Shown here one piece after another: positions 44,894 to 54,357 of a DNA stretch of 64,000 nucleotides. Position numbers and translations under genes: made by a program. The notes under the pieces were generated by a model. The model had not been told where the DNA came from. It was given only the letters and a program-made list of their open reading frames with translations, and searched no databases. Position 1 is the first letter of the stretch. Every line of letters begins with the position of its first letter. Source of the DNA: Sulfurimonas sp. (GTDB lineage: Bacteria; Campylobacterota; Campylobacteria; Campylobacterales; Sulfurimonadaceae); NCBI GenBank assembly GCA_013791885.1, contig VMSZ01000020.1, positions 1 through 64,000 of the forward strand. The letters run 5' to 3'.

Positions 44894-45664
44894 TTAATAG
44901 TTGCCCATCATCTTGTTCTGCAACTCCATTTTAGAGCTAACGCCATATTTGCTGAAGATATTTTTTGTGTGCGTTTTGACCGTATTAATAGTCACTTTTA
45001 ACTCACTTGCAATCTCCTTATACGGTCTCCCATGCAGAATTCTAAACACTATCTGTTTTTCTTTGTCCGTCAAAATATCCATTTTATTGTCAATATGCAC
45101 ACATTTTGAATGAAAAGTACTAGTGTCAATATTATAAAATGGTCGAATTAAACTCTCAAACATAGTGCTAATCTCTGCCATATTTGTAACATTAGGCATA
45201 TCGTCATGGGTAAATATATAAATAACAAAACCCATTTTTCTATTATTTTTACTTCGAACCGGAAAAATATATGCCTCACTAAAGTTCAAGGCTTCTTCAA
45301 ACTCAAGAGCTTTTGCCTGAGTAAAAGTACCGTCAAAAATTTTATGAAGTGAATCTATAACTAAGTACTCTCTCGTTCCCTCATAATGACTTTGATAATA
45401 TCTTTTAAATTTATTTAAAAACATGTGCTGTGAAGTCAGTTTGTATTCACGCAGTAAAGCTGCAAAACGTCTCTTCTCTTCCATCACCATTTCAATACTT
45501 ACAAAGTCCTCATCACCTACACATATTGCAATGATTCCCGCACCACTTTGTTCCTTAAAAGTCTTCGTCTCTTTTCTGAGTACAGCCTTAACGCTGTGTC
45601 CCTCAAGTATATGATTCTGAATCATTACAGTTTTTTCTAACAGTTCTATATGACTCATATTCAT
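44894..45664 (-). CDS. LuxR-family transcription regulator
   Basis: A 256-residue DNA-binding protein. The C-terminal helix-turn-helix (about 195-250) is LTDKEKQIVFRILHGRPYKEIASELKVTINTVKTHTKNIF, a GerE/LuxR signature. The N-terminal ~180 residues form a sensor-like region of unrecognised type with no receiver Asp or PAS-defining motif. GGGGAACG precedes the ATG. Its location next to the haem-porin/DUF2202 block makes it a candidate regulator of that block. Confidence 0.85.
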   Translation of the reverse strand: MNMSHIELLEKTVMIQNHILEGHSVKAVLRKETKTFKEQSGAGIIAICVGDEDFVSIEMVMEEKRRFAALLREYKLTSQHMFLNKFKRYYQSHYEGTREYLVIDSLHKIFDGTFTQAKALEFEEALNFSEAYIFPVRSKNNRKMGFVIYIFTHDDMPNVTNMAEISTMFESLIRPFYNIDTSTFHSKCVHIDNKMDILTDKEKQIVFRILHGRPYKEIASELKVTINTVKTHTKNIFSKYGVSSKMELQNKMMGNY

Positions 45665-45803
45665 AACGTTCCCCTATTAATATATAAAATTAAGAATTAT
45701 GTTCCTCATGATACCAAAAAAGTGTTAGCGAAGTGTTAAAACTCATAATTTTTATCATAAAATGAGATAAAAGTACATAAGCAAAGCCTCACCTAAATTT
45801 AGC

Positions 45804-45809
45804 TATAAT
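45804..45809 (+). promoter_or_regulatory. -10 box upstream of valS
   Basis: TTTAGCTATAATCGCG contains a TATAAT 28 nt before the valS ATG. Confidence 0.5.
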
Positions 45810-45836
45810 CGCGAAAAATTTTAAGGCCGAATCACT

Positions 45837-48464
45837 ATGTCAACAGAAGCTTACGAACCGCAAGAAGTAGAAAATAAATACTATAAAATATGGGAAGAGA
45901 GAAAATACTTTGAGGTAGATGGGAACAAATCCATCCAACAAGAAGGGAAAAATTTCTCTATCATGATGCCTCCTCCAAACGTTACGGGACGTCTTCACAT
46001 AGGTCATGCGCTCACCTTTACACTCCAAGATATCATTACCCGCTACAAACGTATGGACGGCTACAAAACGCTGTGGCAGCCGGGAACAGACCATGCGGGT
46101 ATTGCTACGCAAAACGTTGTTGAGAAACAGCTTTTAGCGGAAGGCACAACAAAAGAAGAACTCGGACGCGAAAAGTTTTTAGAGCGTGCTTGGGCTTGGA
46201 AAGCAGAATCTGCTGGCATTATGACAGAACAACTCCGTAAAATGGGTGTTTCTCCTGCTTGGGAGAGAGAGCGTTTTACTATGGATGAAGGCCTGCAAAA
46301 ATCTGTAAAAGAGGCTTTTGTACATCTTTACAACCAAGGGCTTATTGTTCGCGGAAACTATATGGTCAACTGGTGTACACATGATGGCGCCCTCTCTGAC
46401 ATTGAAGTTGAGCACGAAGACCATGACGGTAAGTTTTACCACATTATCTACCCTTTTGCAGACGGAAGCGGACATGTTGAAGTTGCAACAACAAGACCTG
46501 AAACATATTTTGGCGATACTGCAGTTATGGTTCACCCTGATGATGAACGCTACCAACACCTTATCGGCAAAAAAATAAAACTCCCGCTTCTTGAGCGTGA
46601 AGTAGCAATAATTGCTGATTCTCATGTTGATATGGACTTTGGAACGGGTGTGGTAAAAGTCACACCTGCTCATGACCAGAACGACTACGAAGTCGGTAAA
46701 CGCCACGACTTGGAGTTCATCACAGTTTTTGATGAAAAAGGTATTTTAAATGAGTATGCTGGAGAGTTCCAAGGTTTAGAGCGTCTTGAAGCTCGTGAGA
46801 TTATCGTTAAACGTCTTGAAGAAGAAGGTTTTATGGTCAAAGTAGAAGACCACAAACACCAAGTCGGACACTGCTACAGATGTAAAAATATTGTTGAACC
46901 GTATATTTCAAAACAGTGGTTTGTCCGTAAAGAAGTGGCAGCAAAATCAATAGAAAAAACAAACGCAGGTGAAGCGCAGTTTTTCCCACCTCACTGGATT
47001 AACTCATACAACTCTTGGATGGGAGAACTTCGTGACTGGTGTATTTCCCGTCAGCTTTGGTGGGGACACCAGATTCCGGTATTTTACTGTGATGAATGTG
47101 AACATGAATTTGTTTCCCAAGAAGAACATCCTGCAGCATGTCCAAAATGTGCCTGCAAAAACGTTACACAAGACCCTGATGTTTTAGATACTTGGTTCTC
47201 TTCTGCTTTATGGCCTTTTTCGACTTTAGGTTGGGGAAATGGCGACGTTGAGATGGACAAACTTTTTCAGTCAAACGATATGAAAGATTTTTATCCAAAC
47301 ACGCTTTTAATTACAGGTTTTGATATCCTTTTCTTTTGGGTAGCAAGAATGATGATGATGGGCGAGAGCTTTAACGGGCAGCTTCCGTTTAACCATATTT
47401 ATCTGCATGCGCTTGTTCGTGACGAGCATGGACAAAAAATGTCAAAATCAAAGGGCAATGTTATTGACCCTCTTGATATGGTAAACAAATACTCTGCCGA
47501 CATCCTGCGTTTTACACTTGCAGTTTCTGCGGCACAGGGGCGTGATATCCGTATGAGTACGGAAAAACTTGAACTTAACCGTAACTTTACAAACAAGCTT
47601 TACAACGCAAGCAAATACTTGCAAATGAATGTAGATGTTTTCCCTGACTTGCAAAGTTTTTGTCTCAAAACGGACCTTGGAAAATATATGGCTTCACGTC
47701 TGAACCAGGCGACAAAAGAAGTTCGCGCTGCTTTAGATGAGTACAAGTTTAACGATGCTGCGACGGTTATTTACAGATTCATCTGGAATGAATTCTGCGG
47801 TTGGGGAATTGAACTGAGCAAGGCGGACAAAGAGAGCATTGTCGAGCTTGGAGCAATCTTCAAAGACGCAATGAAACTGCTTCACCCGTTTATGCCGTTT
47901 GTTACAGAATACCTTTACCATGAACTCTCAGGAACAACTCTTGAAGAGAGTGAATCTATTATGGTCATGGCGTATCCGAGCAAGACTAAAAAACGCAAAG
48001 AAGAGGAAAAATTTGACCTCATTATGGATGCTATTGTTTCCATCAGACGTGCAAAAGTTTTAGTTGACTTAGCAAACCAGAAAATAGAAAAAGCGTATGT
48101 AAAAATCGACGGAGTAAGTGAAGAGGACAAAGCTGCTATGCTGCCTTTCATTACAAGATTGGCAAAAGTTGATGAGCTTCTTTTTACTGAGAGTAAAATC
48201 GAAAACGCAGTGAGTGACATCTCTGATATGTGTGAGACTTTCATTCCGACAGATTCGATTGATTTGAGTTCAATCATCAACAAACTGACAAAACAGGATG
48301 AAAAACTTCAAAAAGAGATAGACAAACTTGGCGGTATGTTAAACAATGAAAGATTTGTGGCTAATGCGCCTGAAGATGTTTTAAGTAAAAATCGTGAGCT
48401 TTTGGCAGATGCGCAGAGCAAACAAGTAAAAGTACAAGAGCAACTTCACTCTCTTCAAAACTAA
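45837..48464 (+). CDS. valS: valyl-tRNA synthetase
   Basis: Class I synthetase that charges tRNA-Val, 875 residues, with HIGH at 54-57 (GRLHIGHALTF) and KMSKSKGNVIDP at about 534. The editing domain contains TTRPETYFGDTAV, and DWCISRQLWWGHQIP precedes a CDECEHEF-CPKC zinc element. A C-terminal coiled-coil tail (about 800-875, TKQDEKLQKEIDKLGGML) is typical. The ribosome site AAGGCCGA is ahead of the ATG. It is monocistronic, with a terminator immediately after. Confidence 0.98.
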   Translation: MSTEAYEPQEVENKYYKIWEERKYFEVDGNKSIQQEGKNFSIMMPPPNVTGRLHIGHALTFTLQDIITRYKRMDGYKTLWQPGTDHAGIATQNVVEKQLLAEGTTKEELGREKFLERAWAWKAESAGIMTEQLRKMGVSPAWERERFTMDEGLQKSVKEAFVHLYNQGLIVRGNYMVNWCTHDGALSDIEVEHEDHDGKFYHIIYPFADGSGHVEVATTRPETYFGDTAVMVHPDDERYQHLIGKKIKLPLLEREVAIIADSHVDMDFGTGVVKVTPAHDQNDYEVGKRHDLEFITVFDEKGILNEYAGEFQGLERLEAREIIVKRLEEEGFMVKVEDHKHQVGHCYRCKNIVEPYISKQWFVRKEVAAKSIEKTNAGEAQFFPPHWINSYNSWMGELRDWCISRQLWWGHQIPVFYCDECEHEFVSQEEHPAACPKCACKNVTQDPDVLDTWFSSALWPFSTLGWGNGDVEMDKLFQSNDMKDFYPNTLLITGFDILFFWVARMMMMGESFNGQLPFNHIYLHALVRDEHGQKMSKSKGNVIDPLDMVNKYSADILRFTLAVSAAQGRDIRMSTEKLELNRNFTNKLYNASKYLQMNVDVFPDLQSFCLKTDLGKYMASRLNQATKEVRAALDEYKFNDAATVIYRFIWNEFCGWGIELSKADKESIVELGAIFKDAMKLLHPFMPFVTEYLYHELSGTTLEESESIMVMAYPSKTKKRKEEEKFDLIMDAIVSIRRAKVLVDLANQKIEKAYVKIDGVSEEDKAAMLPFITRLAKVDELLFTESKIENAVSDISDMCETFIPTDSIDLSSIINKLTKQDEKLQKEIDKLGGMLNNERFVANAPEDVLSKNRELLADAQSKQVKVQEQLHSLQN

Positions 48465-48478
48465 GGCTCTGGCCTTAG
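48461..48478 (+). terminator. rho-independent terminator of valS
   Basis: CTAAGGC-tctg-GCCTTAG followed by GTCTTTT overlaps the valS stop codon. A 7-bp stem with a 4-nt loop and a T-rich tail. Confidence 0.7.
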
Positions 48479-48564
48479 GTCTTTTCACAAAACATTCACA
48501 CTCAATTTTTTTGATTTAATAGAAGAAGAGAAGAAAATAGTTTTATTTTCTTCTTGAATATAAT

Positions 48565-48699
48565 CTATTTGGAAATAGATTTATATATTGCAGCCTGCAT
48601 ACTGATTTTCAACATTAGCTTCTGTGCCTCTTGTGCAGTAATTGCACGATTTGCCAGAGCTTCATTAACAGCAGTTTCAGATAAGTAGATATGTTGCAT
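48565..48699 (-). CDS. 44-residue small protein with strong ribosome site
   Basis: The minus-strand frame starts at ATG 48699 with AAGGAGAC 9 nt upstream, one of the best ribosome sites in the window, and ends with TAG at 48565. The product begins MQHIYLSETAVNEALANRAI and continues with TAQEAQKLMLKI, an amphipathic helix-rich small soluble protein. It has no homologue that I recognise. It lies alone in the valS-lipoprotein gap, and its own ribosome site and AT-rich promoter-like upstream (TATTAT/TAAAAT) support expression. Confidence 0.6.
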   Translation of the reverse strand: MQHIYLSETAVNEALANRAITAQEAQKLMLKISMQAAIYKSISK

Positions 48700-48831
48700 A
48701 TTATTTGTCTCCTTAATAATAAATATTATAAAATAGTATGATATTTATTATTAAAAGAAACTATATTTTTTATGTAAGAGAGAAGAAAATAGTGTAATTC
48801 CTAAAATATTATTTAGGAATTACATATTTTG

Positions 48832-49401
48832 TTAGTAGTTGGTTAATCTCGATGTAATATCGTTAATACTGTCTGCAAAAAGCGTGTATAAGAAAGGCTC
48901 AATATCTTTTGAATTGTATGACGGAGCAATCCATTTTGACGCTTTTTGTCTAAAACTCTGCGTTGTCACTTTTTGACCTCTGTCTAAAACAACTTCAATT
49001 TCAATCTCACCTTTTAGGTTTTTGTCAAAGTTTTTGTCGTTATAAACAAGCTCTATATTTTTAATCATAACATCCATAACAACAGTGGCATCATTAGGAT
49101 TGGAAACCGGTCTAAAACCTGCAATATCAAGAGCGTAATTCAAACCCTCTTTGTATTTGTTTGCAAAATCCGCATCACTGTAAAACGATTGGTATTTTGC
49201 ACCATCTTTCATAATGTAGCCAATAGTTTTTTGGCTTGTTCGCATATCTTTGACTGAACGAAGATAAACTGTCTTATTTTTTGGTGCAATTTCTCCCGAA
49301 TATTCACCTTTATAAGCATGAAGATTGATAGCCTCATTTTTATAAGCACAGCCACCCATAAACAACATGGCACCTACAAGTAGGAAAAGTATTTTTTTCA
49401 C
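48832..49401 (-). CDS. YajG-like lipoprotein
   Basis: A 189-residue lipoprotein: MKKILFLLVGAMLFMGGCAY with the lipobox MGGC. The mature part, KTVYLRSVKDMRTSQKTIGYIM and DATVVMDVMIKNIELVYND with EIEIEVVLDRGQK, follows the YajG/YajI-like outer-membrane lipoprotein pattern (D-R---IG followed by a long beta region). The assignment is modest; another lipoprotein family is possible. AAGGAG lies upstream. It is divergent from the radical SAM gene. Confidence 0.65.
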   Translation of the reverse strand: MKKILFLLVGAMLFMGGCAYKNEAINLHAYKGEYSGEIAPKNKTVYLRSVKDMRTSQKTIGYIMKDGAKYQSFYSDADFANKYKEGLNYALDIAGFRPVSNPNDATVVMDVMIKNIELVYNDKNFDKNLKGEIEIEVVLDRGQKVTTQSFRQKASKWIAPSYNSKDIEPFLYTLFADSINDITSRLTNY

Positions 49402-49500
49402 GATAGAACTCCTTTTAAAATTTACATAAAGTATTCATATTATACACTTAATAGCAAAATAATAGAATCATAAAGTTATACTTCCAAAAAAAGAGTTCTC

Positions 49501-50382
49501 ATGCATTTTCACCGTGTTCACATAGAAATCACCAATATTTGCGGTTTGGCCTGCAGTTTTTGTCCTCCAAAACTCCAGCCGACCAAAACTATGACTCTAG
49601 ATTTTTTTGACACCATTCTCACAGAGCTCAAGCCCTACACAAAAAGCCTTGCGTTTCACGTTATGGGCGACCCTCTGACACTCTCAAACCTTCACGAGTA
49701 CCTAAACGCAGCCCACAAAGAAGGCTTTGAAGTGGAACTCACCACAAGCGGCTATTATTTGCATAAAACGCAGCTTGAAACACTCTTTCACCCCTGTGTG
49801 CGACAGCTTAATATTTCTCTTAACAGTTACAATAAGAACGCTCTGAATCTCAGTTTGGATGATTATCTAAACGCAGTGCTGAATGTTTGTAAACAAAAAA
49901 CAGAAAATTTTCCAAAACCTTTTATTAACCTCAGACTATGGAACATTGACGAAGCACAAAGCGAACGCTCTTTTAATCAAGAACTCTTTGAGAGATTTTC
50001 TTCTTTTTTTGAGATTGACATAAACGCAGAAAACTTACATAAAACGCAGCCAAAATCACTGCGTTTGGCCTCGAAAGTGTTGCTGCATTTCGACAACTAT
50101 TTTGAGTGGCCTTCCATGAACAGTTCTCATGACAGCGATGCAACCTGCTACGGCTTAAAATCACACATCGGCATACTCGCAGATGGTACAGTTGTCCCTT
50201 GCTGTTTGGATGGCGAAGGGCTTATCAATCTCGGTAATCTTCATGAAACGCAGCTTGAAAACATTCTTCATTCAAACCGTGCGCAGGCTATGATAAAAGG
50301 CTTTGCAGAACATAAAGCCGTAGAAGAGTTGTGCCGTAAATGCAGCTACAAAGATAGGTTTCAAAGTCAAAACACTCTATAA
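49501..50382 (+). CDS. radical SAM/SPASM enzyme
   Basis: A 293-residue radical S-adenosylmethionine protein. The cluster motif is CGLACSFC (Cys14, 18, 21) in an EITNICGLACSFCPP context, followed by HVMGDPLTL and ELTTSGYYL. The C-terminal SPASM-type region has CYGLKSHIGILADGTVVPCC and CRKCSYKD, holding an extra iron-sulfur cluster. These enzymes modify peptides, cofactors or sugars; the substrate is unknown and there is no precursor peptide beside it. It carries seven AAACGCAG octamers in 0.9 kb, the highest density in the window. Confidence 0.9.
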   Translation: MHFHRVHIEITNICGLACSFCPPKLQPTKTMTLDFFDTILTELKPYTKSLAFHVMGDPLTLSNLHEYLNAAHKEGFEVELTTSGYYLHKTQLETLFHPCVRQLNISLNSYNKNALNLSLDDYLNAVLNVCKQKTENFPKPFINLRLWNIDEAQSERSFNQELFERFSSFFEIDINAENLHKTQPKSLRLASKVLLHFDNYFEWPSMNSSHDSDATCYGLKSHIGILADGTVVPCCLDGEGLINLGNLHETQLENILHSNRAQAMIKGFAEHKAVEELCRKCSYKDRFQSQNTL

Positions 50383-50383
50383 T
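50378..50383 (+). promoter_or_regulatory. -10 box upstream of the RNA helicase
   Basis: CACTCTATAATAACACC gives a TATAAT overlapping the radical SAM stop codon, 28 nt before the helicase ATG. Confidence 0.4.
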
Positions 50384-50410
50384 AACACCAAATAAATTTA
50401 GGATTTTTTC

Positions 50411-51658
50411 ATGCCATTCTCATCTTTTAAACTCTCTAGTCAAATTCAAAAAGCAATTACAAAAAGCGGTTTTACAAAAGCCACACCCATTCAGGAAAAA
50501 GTTATTCCTCTTGCACTTGAGGGCAAAGATATTATGGCAAGAGCACAGACGGGAAGCGGAAAAAGTGCAAGTTTTGTTTTACCTGTTTTAGAGCTTTTAA
50601 AACAGAGAAAAGGTGAAGGAAAAGCGAAAATAAAAGTGCTTGTTCTCACACCAACGAGAGAACTGACTCTTCAAGTGGCCGAAACCTTTGACACATTTGG
50701 CGAATTTTTAGAGCGCAAACCAAAGGTTGTAAGTATCATCGGCGGTGAGGGCATCGGTGAGCAACTTTATGAAATACAGCAAGGCTGTGACATTCTTGTG
50801 GCAACTTCTGGACGATTTCTCGATGTACTAAGCAAAAAACAGATGAATCTCTCACACATAGAGTTTTTCATTCTCGATGAAGCGGACAAAATGCTCGACC
50901 TTGGTTTTGCAGAAGAACTTGAACTCATTTTAGAAGCCATTCCGCAAAAACGCCAGAACCTTCTTTTTTCTGCAACCTACCCTCCAAAAATGCTACAGAT
51001 TGCTTCAAGAATCACTAAAGAAGCCATTGAAGTCAGCATAGAAAATGAAGAGCCGACCGTGGCAAACATCACTCAGCGTGCCATTTCTGTCAACAGTGAA
51101 AATCGCGGGCCGCTTTTGCGACACCTTATTGTAAGCGAAAAACTTGAGCAGGTTTTGGTTTTTATGGCGAACAAAAGAGCTTCGGACAACATTGCGGCGA
51201 AATTTAGAAAGTACGGTTTTTTGGCTGAATCTTTTCATGGCGACTTACTTCAAGAAGAGAGAAACGCAACGCTGCGTGATTTTAAATCTAAAAAACTCCG
51301 CATCCTTTTTGCAACAGACTTAGTCTCACGCGGTTTGCACATAGATGATGTCAGCTGCGTTATAAACTTTGACCTCCCCCGCTCTCCCGCGGACTACATT
51401 CACCGCATAGGAAGAACCGGACGCGCAGGCAAAACAGGTCTTGCCATCTCCTTTGTAAGCCATGAAGATAACGAGCACTTCAAACTCATAGAAAAACGTT
51501 CAAACATCAAACTCCAAAGAGAACAGATAGAAGGTTTTGAACTTAGCGGCGAAGCACCAAAAAAAGTCAAAGGCCCAGAGCCCGTAAAAGGAAAAGGCAA
51601 AAGCAAAAAAGACAAACTCAGAGAAAAAGCCCTTCAAGAAGCAAACGCAAAGAAGTAG
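50411..51658 (+). CDS. rhlE: DEAD-box ATP-dependent RNA helicase (RhlE type)
   Basis: A 415-residue DEAD-box protein. Motifs: SSFKLSSQIQKAITKSGFTKATPIQEKVIP (Q motif), AQTGSGKSASF (I), PTRELTLQV (Ia), FILDEADKMLDLG (II), LLFSATYPP (III), FATDLVSRGLHIDDV (V) and HRIGRTGRAGKTG (VI). A basic Lys-rich C-terminal tail is typical of RhlE. It unwinds structured RNA in ribosome assembly or RNA decay. An AGGATTT ribosome site precedes the ATG. Confidence 0.93.
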   Translation: MPFSSFKLSSQIQKAITKSGFTKATPIQEKVIPLALEGKDIMARAQTGSGKSASFVLPVLELLKQRKGEGKAKIKVLVLTPTRELTLQVAETFDTFGEFLERKPKVVSIIGGEGIGEQLYEIQQGCDILVATSGRFLDVLSKKQMNLSHIEFFILDEADKMLDLGFAEELELILEAIPQKRQNLLFSATYPPKMLQIASRITKEAIEVSIENEEPTVANITQRAISVNSENRGPLLRHLIVSEKLEQVLVFMANKRASDNIAAKFRKYGFLAESFHGDLLQEERNATLRDFKSKKLRILFATDLVSRGLHIDDVSCVINFDLPRSPADYIHRIGRTGRAGKTGLAISFVSHEDNEHFKLIEKRSNIKLQREQIEGFELSGEAPKKVKGPEPVKGKGKSKKDKLREKALQEANAKK

Positions 51659-51686
51659 GCTCAAACACTAAAAATATTCAAAAACC

Positions 51687-53585
51687 TTATAGTGATTTTA
51701 AATAGGCATAAAAAGCTTCACTATCCAATGGCACAGAAAAAAGATACCCCTGCACGCTGTCACATAAATTATCTTCTAAAAATTTTCTTTGAACTTCTGT
51801 TTCTACTCCCTCGGCTAGAACTTCAAGTTCTAGGTTTTTTGCCAAAGAAATAATAGTTTTAGAAATCGCTCTATCTTCGTTGTTATCTGCTAAATCTTTG
51901 ATAAAAGAACGGTCTATTTTCAATTTATCAACAGGTAATTGTTTGAGATAACTCAGGGATGAATATCCGGTACCAAAATCATCAATCGATATATTAAAGC
52001 CTAAATTTTTTAAATTTCGAAGTGTCTTGATTGATTTTTGAGGATTTTTCATAATATAACTTTCGGTAACTTCAAGCTCTATATCTGTGGGTTGGATATC
52101 CATCTCTTTGCAAATATTTTCTATTGTAATCGCAAAGTCATCTTCTTCTAGTTGAACCGCAGATATGTTGATAGCCAGTATTCCCTCAAACAAATTATTT
52201 GATTTCCATCTTAACAGTTGCTCGAGAGACTTTTTAAATACAATGATACCTATCTTGATAATAGTTCTATTCTCTTCAGATTTTTTTATAAACGCATCGG
52301 GGAACACTAATCTGGAATTTGGTTTTTTCCATCGTACAAGCGCTTCTGCACCAATTACTTTTTTAGAATTTAAATTAATTTGAGGTTGAAAATATACGAC
52401 AAACTCATCATTTTCTATCGCTTTTTGAATTTCATTATCTAGTTTGACTGATTCAACAATGCTATCTGTCATCTTTGTTTGATACATTTCGTATCTATTT
52501 TTGCCATTTTCTTTGGCCACATACATAGCTATATCCGAATTTTTAAATAATTCTTCAAAATTTGTACCATCTTTTGGAAACAATGATATGCCGATGCTGA
52601 TACCTAAATGAATCTCTAGACCTTTAATAATAAATGGCTTTTCTAAAACTTGTATGAGTTTTTTGCATTCCTCTTCAATCGTGTCTATATTTTGCTTTAA
52701 TATAACAAATTCGTCTCCGCCGGCACGTGCTATAAAATCAGATGTATTCATTGAATTTTTAAAACGTTCAGCAACTTCTTGGATAACCTTATCGCCTTCA
52801 CTGTGACCATAAAGATCATTTACATTCTTAAAATAATCCAAATCCAAAAATAAAAAAGCAAACTTTATATCTTTTTGAGAGTGTATTAAAGATTCAAGTT
52901 TATCTTTTAAGTAAAACCTATTTGGTAGCTTGGTGAGAGGGTCATTGAGTGCTAAAAATGAAATTTTTTCTTCTGCTTTTTTTCTGTTACTGATATCTTT
53001 GTGCGTTCCTGCCAATCGTAACGGTTTGCCACTTTTAGCATCTACTGAAACTACAGCTCCTGAGCCTTCAATCCAAACCCAATGTCCATCTTTATGAAGC
53101 ATTCTAAACTCTATTACGTAAGGTATAAAATCTTCTATTGTTTGTGCTATTGCGTTTGTAGTGATTGCTATATCATCAGGATGGATTCTTGCTGACCAGT
53201 CGATGATACTATTGGCTATATCATCTCTTTGGAGTCCTAAAAAACTTAACCAAGTATCGTTTACAATTTGTGAATTCGTTTCATAGTTCCAATCCCAATA
53301 GCCTAGATTTGCACCTTGTATAACAAGCTCTAATCTTTGTTTTGTGCCTTCAAGTTCTTTTTGCACTTTGTAGAGTTTGGAAGTATGCGTTTTTATCAGA
53401 AAAAATAAAATTGTAGAAGTTATAGTTATAAAAAACAAGCCTTTATATGTCTGCCAGGAGGCTAAGGTGTTCATGTCCTTAATGAAAAATTCCAACACAA
53501 AATCTGAAAATAAAATCCAGCCAGAAGCAAAGATAAAATAAATAAATACTATGCGCAATTCACTTAAATGTCTAGACATATGCAT
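51687..53585 (-). CDS. membrane PAS-GGDEF-EAL protein
   Basis: A 632-residue protein. N-terminal helices (about 12-60) are followed by a PAS/PAC region (about 85-205, DTWLSFLGLQRDDI to RLAGTHKDISNRKK), a GGDEF domain with ARAGGDEFVIL intact, and an EAL domain with GAEALVRWKKPN, NISAVQL, LEVTESYIM, DDFGTGYSSLSYL and KIDRSFI. Both catalytic domains look competent. The I-site position reads NTSD, so it lacks the RxxD. It is a bifunctional or context-switching c-di-GMP enzyme. Confidence 0.92.
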   Translation of the reverse strand: MHMSRHLSELRIVFIYFIFASGWILFSDFVLEFFIKDMNTLASWQTYKGLFFITITSTILFFLIKTHTSKLYKVQKELEGTKQRLELVIQGANLGYWDWNYETNSQIVNDTWLSFLGLQRDDIANSIIDWSARIHPDDIAITTNAIAQTIEDFIPYVIEFRMLHKDGHWVWIEGSGAVVSVDAKSGKPLRLAGTHKDISNRKKAEEKISFLALNDPLTKLPNRFYLKDKLESLIHSQKDIKFAFLFLDLDYFKNVNDLYGHSEGDKVIQEVAERFKNSMNTSDFIARAGGDEFVILKQNIDTIEEECKKLIQVLEKPFIIKGLEIHLGISIGISLFPKDGTNFEELFKNSDIAMYVAKENGKNRYEMYQTKMTDSIVESVKLDNEIQKAIENDEFVVYFQPQINLNSKKVIGAEALVRWKKPNSRLVFPDAFIKKSEENRTIIKIGIIVFKKSLEQLLRWKSNNLFEGILAINISAVQLEEDDFAITIENICKEMDIQPTDIELEVTESYIMKNPQKSIKTLRNLKNLGFNISIDDFGTGYSSLSYLKQLPVDKLKIDRSFIKDLADNNEDRAISKTIISLAKNLELEVLAEGVETEVQRKFLEDNLCDSVQGYLFSVPLDSEAFYAYLKSL

Positions 53586-53779
53586 CCCTTATTTGCTTTA
53601 AAAAATGAATGATTATATCATAGTTTCTTCTTATAAAAGTCACTCAAATTTTATACTCAAAGGGAGCTAAAACGCATAAATTTAAGTATTTATCACTATC
53701 TGATTTTCATGCTTTTATTCGATATTAGCACACTAATTTGAGTAAAGTAGATACAATATTCTCATTCATGCAAACAGTA

Positions 53780-54196
53780 TCAGCTAAACATCAACTGAGA
53801 TAAAAAAATAATTATTACGACTAAAATAAACGGGAAGGTATGGCTTTTAAAAACCAAAGGCTGAATGCCGAAAAAGACTTGCAAAACGCCGCGCACTCCT
53901 AACCATAAACCTAAAAATGCTTTAATACCAAGCAAGATTTGAAAGTTTGACAAACCTGCCTCGCTTATGGGGCCGAAGTTGACGCTTATAAGATAAATGC
54001 CTGAGAGTACCGCAACTATTAGACTTTTTGGAACTACTTGTCTGACGTACTTCATAAAGTATTCTCGCACGCGGCTGTGCTCCTCTGCGTTTAAATCATT
54101 TTTTATTCGTGACAAAAATAAATTGTCTGTAAATAAAAACCCGCCGTAAATAAATACTGAAAATATATGCAGAAGATGAATAATCAGATATGTCAT
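53780..54196 (-). CDS. small four-helix membrane protein (CopD-like pattern)
   Basis: A 138-residue protein with about four membrane helices (2-25, 58-80, 88-110, 118-137). YLIIHLLHIFSVFIYGGFLF has His8 and His11 in a pattern seen in CopD/DUF2269-type membrane proteins, which may bind haem or copper; family assignment is tentative. It is transcribed divergently from the SulP gene. No signal peptide cleavage is expected. Confidence 0.7.
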   Translation of the reverse strand: MTYLIIHLLHIFSVFIYGGFLFTDNLFLSRIKNDLNAEEHSRVREYFMKYVRQVVPKSLIVAVLSGIYLISVNFGPISEAGLSNFQILLGIKAFLGLWLGVRGVLQVFFGIQPLVFKSHTFPFILVVIIIFLSQLMFS

Positions 54197-54357
54197 AAAA
54201 ACCCTTTGTATAAATGTGTCATTTTATCATTTTGAGTCTCTCTTCTTCTAGTCCTAAATCAAGAAAGTAAATAGAAATGTACTTACAAAGCCAGCCTTCA
54301 TCACTCTTTAGCTAAAATTAGGCCATCATAAATACTTCATTTAAAGGTTTTCTTACA

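Noticed and set aside
24012-50253. Octamer excess as a codon-pair effect (Asn-Ala)
   Set aside because: Only part of the copies encode Asn-Ala; others encode Glu-Thr-Gln, Lys-Arg, Ala-Phe, Leu-Arg-Phe or Cys-Val in other frames, so a single codon-pair preference does not explain it.
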